Source: Hydrogenophaga sp.
GTDB taxonomy: Bacteria > Pseudomonadota > Gammaproteobacteria > Burkholderiales > Burkholderiaceae_C
DNA length: 42,961 nucleotides
Assembly (NCBI GenBank): GCA_020048405.1
Contig: JAIFMP010000118.1
Span: 1 to 42,961 of the forward strand
Direction: 5' to 3'
Position 1 is the stretch's first letter, and every line of letters starts with the position of its first letter. The notes beneath the pieces are model-generated. The model had not been told where the DNA came from and did no database searches. It saw nothing but the letters and a program-made list of their open reading frames with translations. A program made the translations under genes and the position numbers. Positions 16,863 to 27,868 of the stretch are shown one piece after another.

Positions 16863-18070
16863 TCAGAAATTCCCGATGAACCAGTCTTTGACGCGGCCCA
16901 GTGCGCCTTGCACCGATCCGGCCTTTTGGGCCACCTTGTGGCCACGCAGGCGGCCCAGGCGGGCCTCTTCCAGCAGGCCCATGACGGTGGATGCACGCGG
17001 CTGCGCCACCATGTCGGACAGCGCGCTGGCGTATTTGGGTATGCCCCGGCGCACCGGCTTCAAAAAAATGTCTTCGCCCAGCTCGACCATGCCGGGCATG
17101 ACGGCACTGCCACCGGTGATGACGATGCCGGACGACAGCACTTCACCTGCTGTACCAGCGCAAAAATCTCTTCCACACGCGGTTCGATCACCCCAGCCAG
17201 CGCCTGGCGGCCCAGCATGCGGGGACCACGGTCGCCCAGTCCGGGCACTTCCACCTGGGTTTGGGGGTCGGCCAGCAGTTGCTTGGCGCAGCCGCTTTCG
17301 ACCTTGATGTCTTCGGCATCTTTGGTGGGCGTGCGCAAGGCCATGGCAATGTCGCTGGTGATGAGGTCACCTGCGATGGGGATCACTGCCGTGTGGCGAA
17401 TGGCCCCACCCGCAAAAATGGCCACATCGGTGGTGCCAGCGCCGATGTCCACCAGTGCAACACCCAGCTCGCGCTCGTCGGCGGTCAGGATGGCCTGGCT
17501 GCTGGCCAGCGGGTTGAGCATGAGCTGGTCCACCTCCAGGCCGCAGCGGCGCACGCACTTGATGATGTTTTCGGCCGCGCTCTGCGCCCCGGTCACGATG
17601 TGCACCTTGGCTTCCAGGCGGATGCCGCTCATGCCGATGGGCTCTTTCACGTCCTGGCCGTCGATCACAAATTCCTGCGGCTCCACCAACAACAGCCGCT
17701 GGTCAGTGGAGATGTTGATCGCCTTGGCGGTTTCAATCACGCGGGCCACGTCGGCGGGCGTGACCTCGCGGTCCTTGATGGCCACCATGCCGCTGGAATT
17801 GATGCCCCGAATGTGGCTACCGGTGATGCCGGTGGACACACGGGCAATGCGGCAGTCGGCCATCAGCTCGGCCTCCTTCAGCGCCTGCTGGATGCTTTGC
17901 ACGGTGGCGTCGATGTTGACCACCACACCGCGCTTCAAGCCGTTGCTCGGGGCCACGCCCAGTCCGGCGAGCTTGAGCTGTCCATCGGCGGTGATTTCGG
18001 CCACCACCACCATGATCTTCGACGTGCCGATGTCGAGACCAACCACCAGATCTTTGTATTCCTTGGCCAT
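16863..18070 (-). CDS. ftsA: Cell division protein FtsA, frame broken near 17141-17149
   Basis: FtsA is the actin-like protein that tethers FtsZ to the membrane. From ATG 18068-18070 it reads VVGLDIGTSKIMVVVAEI, the 1C-type subdomain (about residues 85-165) and the ATP-binding LVDIGAGTTDVAIFAGG up to VEEIFALVQQV. The continuation LSSGIVITGGSAVMPGMVEL reads in another frame, down to the C-terminal amphipathic helix GRVKDWFIGNF that binds the membrane. About seven expected residues (of the type VRESGYE) are absent at the junction, so a deletion of about 20 nt shifts the frame. Because ftsA is essential in most bacteria, a sequence error is likely. Confidence 0.9.
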
Positions 18071-18095
18071 GATGTGGTGGAATGGGGTAAGGCGC

Positions 18096-18935
18096 TCAAC
18101 GGCGTGCAGCGTTGGCGGCGGTAGTGGGGTTGGGCTTGACGGGTTTCACCGACCGCACAGGCTTGGGCAATTCGCCCGTGGTCACTCCGTGCAAACGCAC
18201 CGCATAAGCCGCGGGGTAACGGAGATCAGCCGCCTCCAGGCGGCGGCCGTGCTGGTGGGTGACCTGTGTCAAGGTCTGGGCAAACCGGGTCACACGTGCC
18301 ATCAGTTCGTCGGGCTCTCCCCGGCCCAGCTCCAGGTTTGCGCCGTTGTCCAGGCCAGCGCGCCAGCCACCCTGTGCGGTCAGCTCCAGGCGCTGCAAGG
18401 CGGTGCCCAGAGGCATGAAAACTGGGCTCAACTGCTCGTGCAGGGCTTTCACCCGGGGAGCCTGGCCTTCGGGGCCGGCCAGCTCGGGCAGTTTGTCGGT
18501 CTCGTCGTCTTCGGCGCTCGCCTCGAACACCTCGCCCTGGCGGTTCACCAGCAAACTGTCGCCGCTGCTACCCCACCACGCCACGGCCTGGTGCTCTTCC
18601 AACGTCACCTTGATGCGATTGGGAAACTCGCGCTGCACCACCGCTTTGCGAACCCAAGGCACAGCCTCAAACACTTTTTTCACCTCCGCCAGGTCCAATG
18701 TCAGGAAACTGCCGCTCAGCCGCGTTCCCATGTGGGCGCGGAACGTGACGGTGTTCTGGTGTGTCAAGTCGCCATGCACCTCAATGGCGGCCACGGTCCA
18801 CACCGGGTGGCGCACCGCCCAGAGTCCCAAGCCAGCCAGCACCATGGCCACCAGCGCCCAACCCAATGCGCTGGTGGCCAGCGTCATCAGGCGAACGTCG
18901 AGGGGCAAAGGACGGGCAGCCATGGCAGTGTTCAC
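18096..18935 (-). CDS. ftsQ: Cell division protein FtsQ
   Basis: FtsQ is a bitopic divisome protein that binds FtsB and FtsL. The 279-residue product has a short cytoplasmic part, one membrane helix (about residues 20-40), a POTRA domain starting at [20 protein letters not shown], and a beta domain with [20 protein letters not shown] and [22 protein letters not shown] 18933-18935 overlaps the ddl stop (GTGA). ATG 18921-18923, with GGAG 11 nt before it, is an alternative start four codons in. The tail is Lys/Pro/Ala-rich. Confidence 0.95.
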   Translation of the reverse strand: MNTAMAARPLPLDVRLMTLATSALGWALVAMVLAGLGLWAVRHPVWTVAAIEVHGDLTHQNTVTFRAHMGTRLSGSFLTLDLAEVKKVFEAVPWVRKAVVQREFPNRIKVTLEEHQAVAWWGSSGDSLLVNRQGEVFEASAEDDETDKLPELAGPEGQAPRVKALHEQLSPVFMPLGTALQRLELTAQGGWRAGLDNGANLELGRGEPDELMARVTRFAQTLTQVTHQHGRRLEAADLRYPAAYAVRLHGVTTGELPKPVRSVKPVKPNPTTAANAARR

Positions 18936-19933
18936 TCCAGCGCCTGGTCAGGGCCGTTGTCGGCGTCCAGCCCAGCCCTGCGCAGCAGGCCCAGGCACAG
19001 GGCTTCGTAGCTCACCCCGGCAGCGCGAGCCGACATGGGCACCAGGGAATGGCCTGTCATGCCGGGGGCGGTGTTGATTTCCAGCAGCCAGGGCTGGCGG
19101 GTGGCGCGGTCAATCATCACGTCGGCGCGGGCCCACCCCCTGCAGCCCAGAGTGCGGTAGGCCTTCAGCACCAGTTCGTTGATGGCTGCCTCTTCGCCTT
19201 CCGGCAGGCCACAGGGCACGAGGTACTGCGTGTCGTTGGTGAAGTACTTGTTCTGGTAGTCGTAATTGCCTTCGGGAGCCACGATGCGGATGGTGGGCAG
19301 GGCCACCGCGCCCGCACCAGCCCCCAAAACAGGGCACGTGACTTCATCGCCGCTCACAAACTGCTCGCACAGCACCTGCGGGTCGTGCCGGGCAGCCAGG
19401 GCGTAGGCCTGGGCGCACTGGTCAACCGACGTGACTTTGGTCAGCCCCAGGGTGGAGCCCTCGCGGGAGGGCTTGACGATCATGGGTGTACCCAGTTCAC
19501 CAAAAGCGGCTTCGGTTTCCGCTGCGCTGTGCACGGTGCGCCACTGGGGTGTGGGCAGGTTTTCAGCGCGCCAGATGCGCTTGGTCATGATTTTGTCCAT
19601 GGCCACGCTGGAGGCCAACACACCCGATCCCGTGTACGGGATGCCCAGCAACTCCAGTGCGCCCTGCACCGTGCCGTCTTCACCGTAGCGGCCATGCAGC
19701 GCAATGAAGCAGCGGGCAAAACCCAGGCGCTTGAGTTCGCACAGGTCGCGCTCGGCCGGGTCGAAAGCATGGGCATCAACGCCCTGGCTCTGCAATGCAG
19801 CCAGCACGCCAGCGCCCGACATCAACGACACCTCGCGCTCGGCGGAACGGCCGCCCATCAGCACCGCGACTTTGCCCATGGCGGTCACGGCCGCACCGGT
19901 GTTTTGCTGCATCTGTGTCAGCACTTCAGACAT
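18932..19933 (-). CDS. ddl: D-alanine--D-alanine ligase
   Basis: It joins two D-Ala for the peptidoglycan stem peptide, using ATP. The 333-residue protein has the ATP-grasp motifs [70 protein letters not shown] and the metal site [20 protein letters not shown] 19931-19933 lies inside the last codons of murC (8-nt overlap), so it is translationally coupled. This is the DdlB-type copy of the dcw cluster. Confidence 0.96.
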   Translation of the reverse strand: MSEVLTQMQQNTGAAVTAMGKVAVLMGGRSAEREVSLMSGAGVLAALQSQGVDAHAFDPAERDLCELKRLGFARCFIALHGRYGEDGTVQGALELLGIPYTGSGVLASSVAMDKIMTKRIWRAENLPTPQWRTVHSAAETEAAFGELGTPMIVKPSREGSTLGLTKVTSVDQCAQAYALAARHDPQVLCEQFVSGDEVTCPVLGAGAGAVALPTIRIVAPEGNYDYQNKYFTNDTQYLVPCGLPEGEEAAINELVLKAYRTLGCRGWARADVMIDRATRQPWLLEINTAPGMTGHSLVPMSARAAGVSYEALCLGLLRRAGLDADNGPDQALE

Positions 19934-21371
19934 GCGCAACCTCCTGTTGGGTGGCTTGTGCACTCAGTTCCACCACTTGACCCGACACCGCACCAATGGA
20001 GCCCGCGCCCATGCACAGCACCACGTCGCCGGGGCGGGCGTTGTCCAAAATGGCCTGTGGCATGGCAGCGATGTCGTCCACAAACACAGGCTCCAGCTTG
20101 CCGGCCACGCGCAGGGCACGGGCCAGACTTCGTCCGTCTGCAGCGACGATGGGCGACTCGCCGGCGGCGTACACCTCGGACAGCAGCACCGCGTCGGCCT
20201 GGCCAATGACCTTCACGAAATCTTCAAAACAGTCGCGGGTGCGGCTGTAGCGGTGTGGCTGAAAGGCCAGCACCAGGCGGCGGCCGGGGTAGGCCCCACG
20301 CGCGGCAGACAGGGTGGCGGCCATTTCCACCGGGTGGTGGCCGTAGTCGTCCACCACGGTGAATTGGCCCGCACCATTGACCTGGTGTTCGGGCTTGACG
20401 GCCACGTCGCCATAACCCTGGAAGCGGCGTCCCACGCCGTTGAACTCGGCCAGTGCCTTGACCACAGCGGCATCGGGTACGCCCAACTCAACGGCCACGG
20501 CGATGGCTGCCAGTGAATTGAGCACGTTGTGGTGGCCGGGCAGGTTCAGCACCACGTCGAGGTCAGGCAAGGTCACGCCGTTGCGGCGCTGCGCGGTGAA
20601 GTGCATTTGCTTGCCCACCGCACGCACGTTGATGGCGCGAACCTGGGCGTCCTCGGCAAAACCGTAGCTTGTGATGGGCCGTGCAATGGTGGGCAGCAGG
20701 CTGCGGATGGCCGGGTCGTCCACACACAGCACGGCCGCGCCGTAAAACGGCATGCGATGCAAAAACTCCACGAACGCGGCCTTCAGGCGGTTGAAGTCGT
20801 GGCCGTAGGTGTCCATGTGGTCGGCGTCGATGTTGGTCACCACGCTCAGGATGGGCAGCAGGTTCAGGAACGAGGCGTCTGACTCGTCGGCCTCGACCAC
20901 GATGTATTCACCCGCGCCCAGCCGTGCATTGGCCCCGGCGCTGTTCAGGCGGCCACCAATCACAAAGGTGGGGTCGAGGTCGGCTGCGGCCAACACACTG
21001 GTCACCAGGCTGGTGGTGGTGGTTTTGCCGTGGGTACCGGCAATGGCCACGCCTTTTTGCTTGCGCATCAGCTCGGCCAGCATCACGGCGCGCGGCACCA
21101 CCGGAATGAGTTTGGCGTGGGCTGCCACCACTTCCGGGTTGTCAGCCTTCACCGCCGTGGAGGTGACGAGGCAATCAGCACCGGCAATGAACGCCGCGTC
21201 GTGCCCGATGTGCACTTGTGCACCCAGGTTGGCCAGGCGCTGCGCTGCGGCCCCCATGGACAGGTCGCTGCCCGAAATGACATAGCCCTGGTTGAGCAGC
21301 ACCTCGGCAATGCCACTCATGCCTGCGCCGCCGATGCCGACGAAATGGATGTGACGGATGGCGTGTTTCAT
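19926..21371 (-). CDS. murC: UDP-N-acetylmuramate--L-alanine ligase
   Basis: MurC adds L-Ala to UDP-MurNAc with ATP in the cytoplasm. The 481-residue protein shows [17 protein letters not shown], the P-loop [15 protein letters not shown] (about residues 107-120), [22 protein letters not shown] and the C-terminal domain [14 protein letters not shown]. The ATG at 21369-21371 overlaps the murG stop (ATGA). Length and motifs are normal for the family. Confidence 0.97.
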   Translation of the reverse strand: MKHAIRHIHFVGIGGAGMSGIAEVLLNQGYVISGSDLSMGAAAQRLANLGAQVHIGHDAAFIAGADCLVTSTAVKADNPEVVAAHAKLIPVVPRAVMLAELMRKQKGVAIAGTHGKTTTTSLVTSVLAAADLDPTFVIGGRLNSAGANARLGAGEYIVVEADESDASFLNLLPILSVVTNIDADHMDTYGHDFNRLKAAFVEFLHRMPFYGAAVLCVDDPAIRSLLPTIARPITSYGFAEDAQVRAINVRAVGKQMHFTAQRRNGVTLPDLDVVLNLPGHHNVLNSLAAIAVAVELGVPDAAVVKALAEFNGVGRRFQGYGDVAVKPEHQVNGAGQFTVVDDYGHHPVEMAATLSAARGAYPGRRLVLAFQPHRYSRTRDCFEDFVKVIGQADAVLLSEVYAAGESPIVAADGRSLARALRVAGKLEPVFVDDIAAMPQAILDNARPGDVVLCMGAGSIGAVSGQVVELSAQATQQEVAHV

Positions 21372-22459
21372 GCAGCCACCTTGGCCAGTTGTTCGCACGC
21401 GGCCACCATGTGGGTCACGGCTTCAATTTTTTGCATTTTTTTAGCCTCTAACGCTTGATAGACAAGCATTGTTCGCTCTGAATTTTTGATCATTTCTGCC
21501 AACATGGCAGCAGTCAGGTCGCGCTGTTGCACCAGGCGGGCAGCCCCGGCATCCACCAGGAAACGAGCGTTGTGGGACTGGTGGTCGTCCACTGCGTGCG
21601 GAAAGGGCACGAACACCGCTGCGGCACCCACCGCCGCCAGCTCGGTCACGGTGCTGGCACCGGCGCGGCACAGCACCAGGTCGGCGTCGGCCATGGCCTG
21701 GGCGGTGTGGTCGATGAAGGGGGTGAGCTCGCCCTGCACGCCCAGCCGGGCATACAGCGCGCGCAGGGCATCGATGTGTTGCTGGCCGCTCTGGTGCACC
21801 ACCTGCGGGCGCTGGTCTGCGGGCATCAACGCCAGGGCCTGTGGCACCACGTCGTTCAGGCCCTTGGCCCCCAGGCTGCCACCCAGCACCAGCAGCTTCA
21901 GGGGGCCGTTGCGACCGGCAAAGCGTTGCACGGGGGCGGGCTGCTGCAAAAACTCGGCGCGCAGGGGGTTGCCCACCCACACGCCTTTGGGGAACACCTT
22001 GGGGTACGCGGTGAACACCCGGTCAGCCACCTGGGCCAGCACCTTGTTGGCCATGCCGGCCACGGAGTTTTGTTCGTGCAGCAGCAGCGGCTTGCCTGCC
22101 AGCACGCCCATCATGCCGCCGGGAAAGGTGATGTAGCCCCCCAGGCCGATGACCACATCGGGCTTGACGCGGCGCACCACGCCCAGTGCCTGCCAGAAAG
22201 CGCGCAGCAGGCGCAGCGGCAACAGCACCGCGGTCTGCAGGTTTTTGCCGCGCACGCCGCTGAATTGCACCGCCTCGAACGCAAAACCGCGCGGAGGCAC
22301 CAGCCGTTCTTCCATGCTGGCGGGCACACCCAGCCAGTGCACACGCCACCCTTTGTCGCGCAGCGCCTCGGCCACAGCCAGTCCTGGGAAGATGTGCCCA
22401 CCCGTGCCACCGGCCATGACCAGAGCACAAGGGGCTTTGCGGGTATCGGCGGCGGTCAT
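21368..22459 (-). CDS. murG: UDP-GlcNAc--lipid I N-acetylglucosaminyltransferase MurG
   Basis: MurG converts lipid I to lipid II on the inner face of the membrane. The 363-residue protein has the glycine-rich [61 protein letters not shown] and the UDP-GlcNAc site [35 protein letters not shown]. Residues about 322-345 ([20 protein letters not shown]) are unlike the family and are encoded by a dispersed palindromic repeat (21425-21492). The ATG overlaps the ftsW stop (ATGA). Confidence 0.96.
   Translation of the reverse strand: MTAADTRKAPCALVMAGGTGGHIFPGLAVAEALRDKGWRVHWLGVPASMEERLVPPRGFAFEAVQFSGVRGKNLQTAVLLPLRLLRAFWQALGVVRRVKPDVVIGLGGYITFPGGMMGVLAGKPLLLHEQNSVAGMANKVLAQVADRVFTAYPKVFPKGVWVGNPLRAEFLQQPAPVQRFAGRNGPLKLLVLGGSLGAKGLNDVVPQALALMPADQRPQVVHQSGQQHIDALRALYARLGVQGELTPFIDHTAQAMADADLVLCRAGASTVTELAAVGAAAVFVPFPHAVDDHQSHNARFLVDAGAARLVQQRDLTAAMLAEMIKNSERTMLVYQALEAKKMQKIEAVTHMVAACEQLAKVAA
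21425..21492 (+). repeat. Short palindromic repeat inside murG, copy 2
   Basis: This AT-rich patch contains TTTTTTTAGCCTCTAACGCT and TTGATAGACAAGC, the latter with a GCTTG/CAAGC hairpin. It resembles the repeat at 41036-41092 (GCCTCTGGCGCTTAT core, flanking A/T runs). It is inserted in frame near the 3' end of murG, so MurG carries about 20 repeat-encoded residues. Base composition differs sharply from the surrounding gene. Confidence 0.55.
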
Positions 22460-23724
22460 ACCCGGCCCCCCCGCATCAACTGGCGGTTTTCGAAGTCGAT
22501 GCGCAACACGATGGCGATGGCCACCAGGTTCATCAGAATGGCCGAGCCGCCGTAACTCATCAGCGGCAGGGTCAGGCCCTTGGTGGGAAGCGCCCCCAGG
22601 TTCACGCCGATGTTGATGAATGCCTGAAAGCCCATCCACAGGCCCACGCCTTGCGCCACGAGCCCAGCAAACACCTGGTCCAACGCGATGGCCTGGCGGC
22701 CAATGTGCATGATGCGGCGAGTGAGCCACATGAACAGGGCAATCACCACGAGCACGCCCAGCAGCCCAAATTCCTCGCCGATGACGGCCAGTAAAAAATC
22801 GGTGTGTGCTTCGGGCAACCAATGCAGTTTCTCCACACTGCCACCCAGACCGACGCCAAACACTTCACCGCGACCAAAGGCGATCAGGGCATGTGACAAC
22901 TGGTAGCCCTTGCCCAGCGCGTGGTCTTCGCTGAAGGGGTCGAGGTACGCAAAAATGCGCTCGCGCCGCCACGGGCTGGTCGCAATCACCATGGCAAACG
23001 CGCCCACCACCAGGGCCCCCATGAGGAAAAACATGCGTGCGTTCACCCCGCCCAGGAACAAGATGCCCATGGCAATGACCACGATCACCATGAAGGCCCC
23101 CATGTCGGGCTCGGCCAACAGCAACATGCCCACCACGAACACGGCAGCGGCCATGGGCAACACGGCGCGGAAGAAGCGCTCCTTCACGTCCATCTTGCGC
23201 ACCATGTAGTCGGCGGCGTAAATCAATACCGCCAGCTTGGCCAATTCGGACGGCTGGAAGTTCATGACTCCCAACGAGATCCAACGGCGGGCACCGTTCA
23301 CTCCTTTGCCAATGAACGGGATCAGCACCAGCATCAGCAGCACCAGTGCCACAGCAAACAGCCAGGGCGCAGCACGCTCCCAGGTGCGCAGCGGCACCTG
23401 AAACGCCAGCAATGCAGCCACCGAGCCCATGGCAATGGAAAACGCATGCCGCCATAAAAAGTGCGTGGAGGCGTACCGGGCGAATCGGGGGTTGTCTGGC
23501 AAGGCGATGGAGGCCGAATAGACCATCACCAGGCTCCAGGCCAACAAGGCCACCACCACCCACACGAGAGATTGGTCAAACCCCATTTCGCGCACAGCCA
23601 GGGGTTTGACGCGCACAAACTCGCTGCTGCTGGTGCGAACCGGCAAAGCCTCCTGTGCGGCACGGGTGAACTGCCCCATGGCACCCCACAGGCGCTGGCC
23701 GATGGAAGTGGCTCGCTCGCTCAT
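22456..23724 (-). CDS. ftsW: Septal peptidoglycan glycosyltransferase FtsW (SEDS family)
   Basis: FtsW polymerises lipid II at the septum together with FtsI. The 422-residue protein has an N-terminal cytoplasmic stretch of about 50 residues and then about ten membrane helices. Motifs are [86 protein letters not shown] and [16 protein letters not shown] 23722-23724 overlaps the murD stop (ATGA). It differs from the rodA product of this window in its longer N-terminus and its position in the dcw cluster. Confidence 0.97.
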   Translation of the reverse strand: MSERATSIGQRLWGAMGQFTRAAQEALPVRTSSSEFVRVKPLAVREMGFDQSLVWVVVALLAWSLVMVYSASIALPDNPRFARYASTHFLWRHAFSIAMGSVAALLAFQVPLRTWERAAPWLFAVALVLLMLVLIPFIGKGVNGARRWISLGVMNFQPSELAKLAVLIYAADYMVRKMDVKERFFRAVLPMAAAVFVVGMLLLAEPDMGAFMVIVVIAMGILFLGGVNARMFFLMGALVVGAFAMVIATSPWRRERIFAYLDPFSEDHALGKGYQLSHALIAFGRGEVFGVGLGGSVEKLHWLPEAHTDFLLAVIGEEFGLLGVLVVIALFMWLTRRIMHIGRQAIALDQVFAGLVAQGVGLWMGFQAFINIGVNLGALPTKGLTLPLMSYGGSAILMNLVAIAIVLRIDFENRQLMRGGRV

Positions 23725-25268
23725 GCCTGCCCCCGCTCGGTGGCAATGTCCTGCACGGCCTGGCAAAACACCTCGGCCCGGTGGCCGTAGTGCTTGAACA
23801 TGTCCAGGCTGGCGCAAGCGGGCGACATCAGCACGGCCTGACCTTCGCTGGCTTGCTGGCTGGCCAATTGCACGGCCTCGGGCAATGTGGGGGCATCCAA
23901 CAGGGGCACACCCGTGTCGGCCAAGGCTTCGCGCAGGCGGGGGGCATCGCGCCCGATCAACACCACGGCTTGCACATGGGCGCGAACGGCGTCAGCCAAG
24001 GGCGAGAAGTCCTGGCCCTTGCCCTCCCCACCCAAAATCACCACCAGGCGACGCTCGGCACCCAGTCCTTGGATGGCGGCCAGCGTGGCACCCACGTTGG
24101 TGCCCTTGCTGTCGTCGAAATACTCCACACCGTCGATCACGGCCACCGACTCCACCCGGTGGGGCTCGCCCCGGTACTCGCGCAGGCCGTGCAGCATGGG
24201 TGCCAGCGGCGCTCCAGCGGCGGTGGCCAGCGCCAGCGCAGCCAGGGCGTTGGCGGCGTTGTGGCGACCACGGATGCGCAGGGCCTCGGCGGGCATCAGT
24301 CGTTGCAGCACCAGTTCTGCGTCGGGCTGCGCACCGCGTTTGGTCTGGCGGGTTTCATCGGCTGGCATGGCACGCACCAGCCAGGCCATGCCGTTGACGG
24401 TTTCCAGCCCCCAGTCGCCGGGACGGCGTGGCAGGTCGGTACCGAAGGTGGTCCATTCGGGTGAGGGCGCGGTTGGCACCACATCGGCCTGAGGCGTGCG
24501 GCTGCGTTTGGGTGCTGACGATGCAGTGGGCTGCGCGCCCATCACCACAGCGTCTTCGCGGTTCAGCACCCGCAAGGCTTGCGAGCCAAACACCCTGAAC
24601 TTGGCGGCGGTGTAGTGCGCCATGTCACCGTGCCAGTCGAGGTGGTCCTGGGTGATGTTGAGCACGGTGGCCGCAGTGGGCTCAAAGCCTTCTGACCCTG
24701 TGCGAAGACCGTCGAGCTGGAAGCTGGACAACTCCAGCACCCACACCTGGGGCAAAGGGGAAGACTCTGCCAGCACATCGAGCAGCGCGGGGCCGATGTT
24801 GCCCGCCACCGCCACGCGCAGCCCCGCACGTGCCAGCAACTGGCCGGTGAGCGACGTGGTGGTGGTTTTGCCATTGGTGCCCGTGATGGCCAGCAGCTTG
24901 GGCGCAAACCCGGCATCGGCATACGCCTGGCGAAGGGCCTGGGCAAAGAGGTCAAGCTCGCCCACCACAGGCACGCCGTGTTCAGCGGCCCATGCAGTCA
25001 CGGCCTGCAATTGAGCAGGCGACAGGCCAGGGCTTTTGCACACCAGCGCCCAAGGCTGGCGGGCCATCAGCGCGGCGTCCAGCGGGCAGGCGCACACATC
25101 GGCTTCGGGCAGTTCGTCGCGCAACTGGGCCATGCGCTCGGGCTGCTCCCGCGTGTCGGCCAGGGTCACACGGGCGCCCTGGCGCGTGCACCAACGGGCC
25201 ATGGACAGGCCCGAGATGCCGTGGCCGAGCACCAGCACGTGTTGTTGTTCGATGACGGGCAGCGACAT
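23721..25268 (-). CDS. murD: UDP-N-acetylmuramoyl-L-alanine--D-glutamate ligase
   Basis: MurD adds D-Glu to UDP-MurNAc-L-Ala. The protein has [15 protein letters not shown], the P-loop [42 protein letters not shown] and the C-terminal [18 protein letters not shown] and [17 protein letters not shown]. At 515 residues it is much longer than E. coli MurD (438), mainly through an Ala/Pro/Arg-rich insertion at about residues 245-300 ([16 protein letters not shown] and following). It starts 4 nt after mraY and overlaps ftsW. Confidence 0.96.
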   Translation of the reverse strand: MSLPVIEQQHVLVLGHGISGLSMARWCTRQGARVTLADTREQPERMAQLRDELPEADVCACPLDAALMARQPWALVCKSPGLSPAQLQAVTAWAAEHGVPVVGELDLFAQALRQAYADAGFAPKLLAITGTNGKTTTTSLTGQLLARAGLRVAVAGNIGPALLDVLAESSPLPQVWVLELSSFQLDGLRTGSEGFEPTAATVLNITQDHLDWHGDMAHYTAAKFRVFGSQALRVLNREDAVVMGAQPTASSAPKRSRTPQADVVPTAPSPEWTTFGTDLPRRPGDWGLETVNGMAWLVRAMPADETRQTKRGAQPDAELVLQRLMPAEALRIRGRHNAANALAALALATAAGAPLAPMLHGLREYRGEPHRVESVAVIDGVEYFDDSKGTNVGATLAAIQGLGAERRLVVILGGEGKGQDFSPLADAVRAHVQAVVLIGRDAPRLREALADTGVPLLDAPTLPEAVQLASQQASEGQAVLMSPACASLDMFKHYGHRAEVFCQAVQDIATERGQA

Positions 25269-25272
25269 TGCT

Positions 25273-26451
25273 TTACCGCAACTTCAGGGTGGACAAGCCC
25301 ACCAGGCACAACAGCATGGTGATGATCCAGAAGCGCACCACCACCTGCGTCTCTTTCCAGCCGCTTTTCTCGAAGTGGTGGTGCAGGGGAGCCATCTTCA
25401 GGATGCGACGTCCTTCGCCGTATTTCTTTTTGGTGTATTTGAAGTAGCTCACCTGCGCCATGACGGACAGGGCTTCCACCACAAAAATGCCGCCCATGAT
25501 GGCCAGCACGATTTCCTGGCGCACGATCACCGCCACCGTGCCCAGCGCGCCGCCCAAGGCCAAGGCCCCGACGTCGCCCATGAAAACCTGTGCCGGGTGG
25601 GTGTTGAACCACAGAAACGCCAGGCCCGCACCGGCCATGGCCGCACAGAAAATGAGCAACTCACCCGCGCCCGAAATGTGGGGAATGAGCAGGTACTTGG
25701 CAAACACCACGTTGCCCGTGAGGTAAGCGAATACGCCCAGGGCGGAACCCACCATCACCACGGGCATGATGGCCAGACCGTCCAGGCCATCGGTCAGGTT
25801 CACGGCATTGCTGGAGCCTACGATCACCAGGTAGGTCATGACCACAAAGCCCAGCATGCCCAGCGGATATGCCACTTCCTTGAAAAAGGGCACCCACAGG
25901 CCGGCGGTGGGGGGCAGGTCCACTTGGAAACCCGATGTGATCCAGTTCAGGAACAGCTCAAACACGCGCAGGTTGGAGCTTTCGGAAATGGCAAACGCCA
26001 GATACAGCGCTGCCACCAGCCCCACGACCGACTGCCAGAAATACTTTTCGCGTGAGCGCATGCCCTCGGGGTCTTTGTGCACGACCTTGCGCCAGTCGTC
26101 GACCCAACCGATGGCCCCAAAGCCCAGGGTGACGATGAGCACGATCCACACAAACCGGTTGCTCAGGTCAGACCAGAGCAGCGTGGAAATGGCGATGGCC
26201 AACAGAATGAGCACACCGCCCATGGTGGGCGTGCCACTTTTCACCAAGTGGCTTTCCATGCCATAGCCACGAATGGGCTGGCCGATCTTCAACGCGCGCA
26301 GGCGGTTGATGACCGCTGGCCCCGCCACCAGCCCGATCAGCAAGGCCGTGAGCGCACCCATCACGGCGCGGAAGGTGATGTACTGGAACACCCGGAAAAA
26401 ACCAAACTCGGGCGACAGCCCCTGCAGCCACTGGGCCAGGTTAAGCAACAT
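25273..26451 (-). CDS. mraY: Phospho-N-acetylmuramoyl-pentapeptide transferase
   Basis: MraY transfers phospho-MurNAc-pentapeptide to undecaprenyl phosphate, giving lipid I. The 392-residue membrane protein has about ten helices and the motifs [36 protein letters not shown] (Asp pair), [33 protein letters not shown] and [17 protein letters not shown] 26449-26451 begins the usual N-terminus MLLNLAQWL and lies inside the end of murF (11-nt overlap). Confidence 0.98.
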   Translation of the reverse strand: MLLNLAQWLQGLSPEFGFFRVFQYITFRAVMGALTALLIGLVAGPAVINRLRALKIGQPIRGYGMESHLVKSGTPTMGGVLILLAIAISTLLWSDLSNRFVWIVLIVTLGFGAIGWVDDWRKVVHKDPEGMRSREKYFWQSVVGLVAALYLAFAISESSNLRVFELFLNWITSGFQVDLPPTAGLWVPFFKEVAYPLGMLGFVVMTYLVIVGSSNAVNLTDGLDGLAIMPVVMVGSALGVFAYLTGNVVFAKYLLIPHISGAGELLIFCAAMAGAGLAFLWFNTHPAQVFMGDVGALALGGALGTVAVIVRQEIVLAIMGGIFVVEALSVMAQVSYFKYTKKKYGEGRRILKMAPLHHHFEKSGWKETQVVVRFWIITMLLCLVGLSTLKLR

Positions 26452-27868
26452 GGGCGGTGCCCTCCGAAACATCTGCGGGCGGGAACGCCCCTTGAATGGC
26501 CTGCACCACCCGCTCCATTTTCATGAAGCGCGACCCTTTGACCACCGCACTGCCGCCCTGCCCCACCTGTGCCAGCACGGCGGGCAACAGGTCTTCCATC
26601 TGGGGGGCGTACACCAGCACACCAGGAGTTGCCACTCTTTCCATAGCTGGCAGCGCTAGCTGCATAAGCTTTCCAGTGCAAAAAACCTTTGAAATTCTGC
26701 TGGCCAGAGCATGGGCCAGCACCTCTTCGTGGAAAGCCTGACCCTGGTCGCCCACCTCGCCCATGTCGCCCAGCACCAGGGTGCGGGGCGCGGGCAACGC
26801 GGCCAACACGTCGATGGCGGCGCGCACCGAATCGGGGTTGGCGTTGTAGGTGTCGTCCACCAACGTCAGCGCCCCGGCGGGCGTGGCCACACCGAGCGCA
26901 CGTGAGCGGCCTTTGACCGGCTCGAACGCCTGCAGGCCCTGCACCACAGCGGGCAGCGCAACCCCGGCAGCCAGTGCACACGCGCAGGCGGCCAGCGCAT
27001 TGCGCACGTTGTGTCGTCCGGCAATGCCCAGCGTCAGCTCGGCTTGGCCTGCGGGTGTGACGAGTTGCATGCGCCAGCCCAGGCCTTGCCAGGTGGCGGT
27101 GGCACGCACATCGGCCGTGGCATCCGTGTCGCTGAAGGTGAGCACACGGCGCGCACCGGCCAGTTCACGCCAGATGGGGGTGTATGTGTCGTCGCTGGGG
27201 AACACGGCCACGCCCTGGGGGCTGAGCGCTGCGATGACCTCTCCGTTTTCACGGGCCACGGCTTCCACGGTGCCCATGAATTCCTGGTGCTCGCGCTGTG
27301 CGTTGTTCACCAGCGCCACCGTGGGTGCGGCCATGGCGGCCAGCCCGGCGATTTCGCCCGGGTGGTTCATGCCCAGTTCCACCACGGCCAGGCGGTGGTG
27401 GGCGCGCAGGCGGAACAGGGTTTGGGGCACCCCGATGTCGTTGTTCAGGTTGCCTTGGGTGGCCAGGGCATCGGCCCCATCGCTTCCGACGGCGGCGCGC
27501 AGGATGCTGGCCACCATCTGGGTGACGGTGGTCTTGCCGTTGCTGCCGGTCACAGCCACCAGTGGCAAGTTGAACTGGGCGCGCCACAGCGCGGCGAGTT
27601 GGCCCAAGGCGGCGCGGGTGTCAGGCACTTCAAAGCCTGACAGACCTGCAGCGGCCAAGCCCGAGTGGGCGATGGCGGCGGTGGCCCCAGCGTGTGCGGC
27701 CTGGGGCAGGAATGCATTCGCGTCAAACGAGTCGCCTTTGAGCGCCACGAACAGGTCGCCCGGTTGCAGGGTGCGCGTGTCGGTGTGTACGCGCAGCAAT
27801 TCGGCGGGTACGGTACCCACTGGCCTGGCGCCGGGCAGACGGTCAAGCAACACATTGAGCCCGTTCAT
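26441..27868 (-). CDS. murF: UDP-MurNAc-tripeptide--D-Ala-D-Ala ligase
   Basis: MurF adds D-Ala-D-Ala to complete the pentapeptide. The 475-residue protein has [20 protein letters not shown], the P-loop [64 protein letters not shown] and [13 protein letters not shown]. Residues about 390-409 ([20 protein letters not shown]) are atypical, and the DNA there (26641-26698) is a copy of a dispersed palindromic repeat. The ATG overlaps the murE stop (ATGA). Confidence 0.96.
   Translation of the reverse strand: MNGLNVLLDRLPGARPVGTVPAELLRVHTDTRTLQPGDLFVALKGDSFDANAFLPQAAHAGATAAIAHSGLAAAGLSGFEVPDTRAALGQLAALWRAQFNLPLVAVTGSNGKTTVTQMVASILRAAVGSDGADALATQGNLNNDIGVPQTLFRLRAHHRLAVVELGMNHPGEIAGLAAMAAPTVALVNNAQREHQEFMGTVEAVARENGEVIAALSPQGVAVFPSDDTYTPIWRELAGARRVLTFSDTDATADVRATATWQGLGWRMQLVTPAGQAELTLGIAGRHNVRNALAACACALAAGVALPAVVQGLQAFEPVKGRSRALGVATPAGALTLVDDTYNANPDSVRAAIDVLAALPAPRTLVLGDMGEVGDQGQAFHEEVLAHALASRISKVFCTGKLMQLALPAMERVATPGVLVYAPQMEDLLPAVLAQVGQGGSAVVKGSRFMKMERVVQAIQGAFPPADVSEGTAHVA
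26641..26698 (-). repeat. Short palindromic repeat inside murF, copy 3
   Basis: Read on the minus strand it goes from ATTTCAAAGGTTTTTTGC through GGAAAGCTTATGCAGCTAGC to GCTGCCAGCTATGGAAA. The same layout is seen at 41036-41092 (A/T run, CT-rich step, GCTTAT, then GCAGCT-type end). It lies in frame in murF and encodes about 19 residues of the C-terminal domain. Its base composition is clearly lower in GC than the flanking gene. Confidence 0.55.

Noticed and set aside
16854-19010. Very long open frame on the plus strand (718 codons) across the ftsA-ftsQ region
   Set aside because: It is antisense to ftsA and ftsQ, which carry clear family motifs; its translation is low-complexity and unlike any protein. 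It results from GC-rich codon bias.
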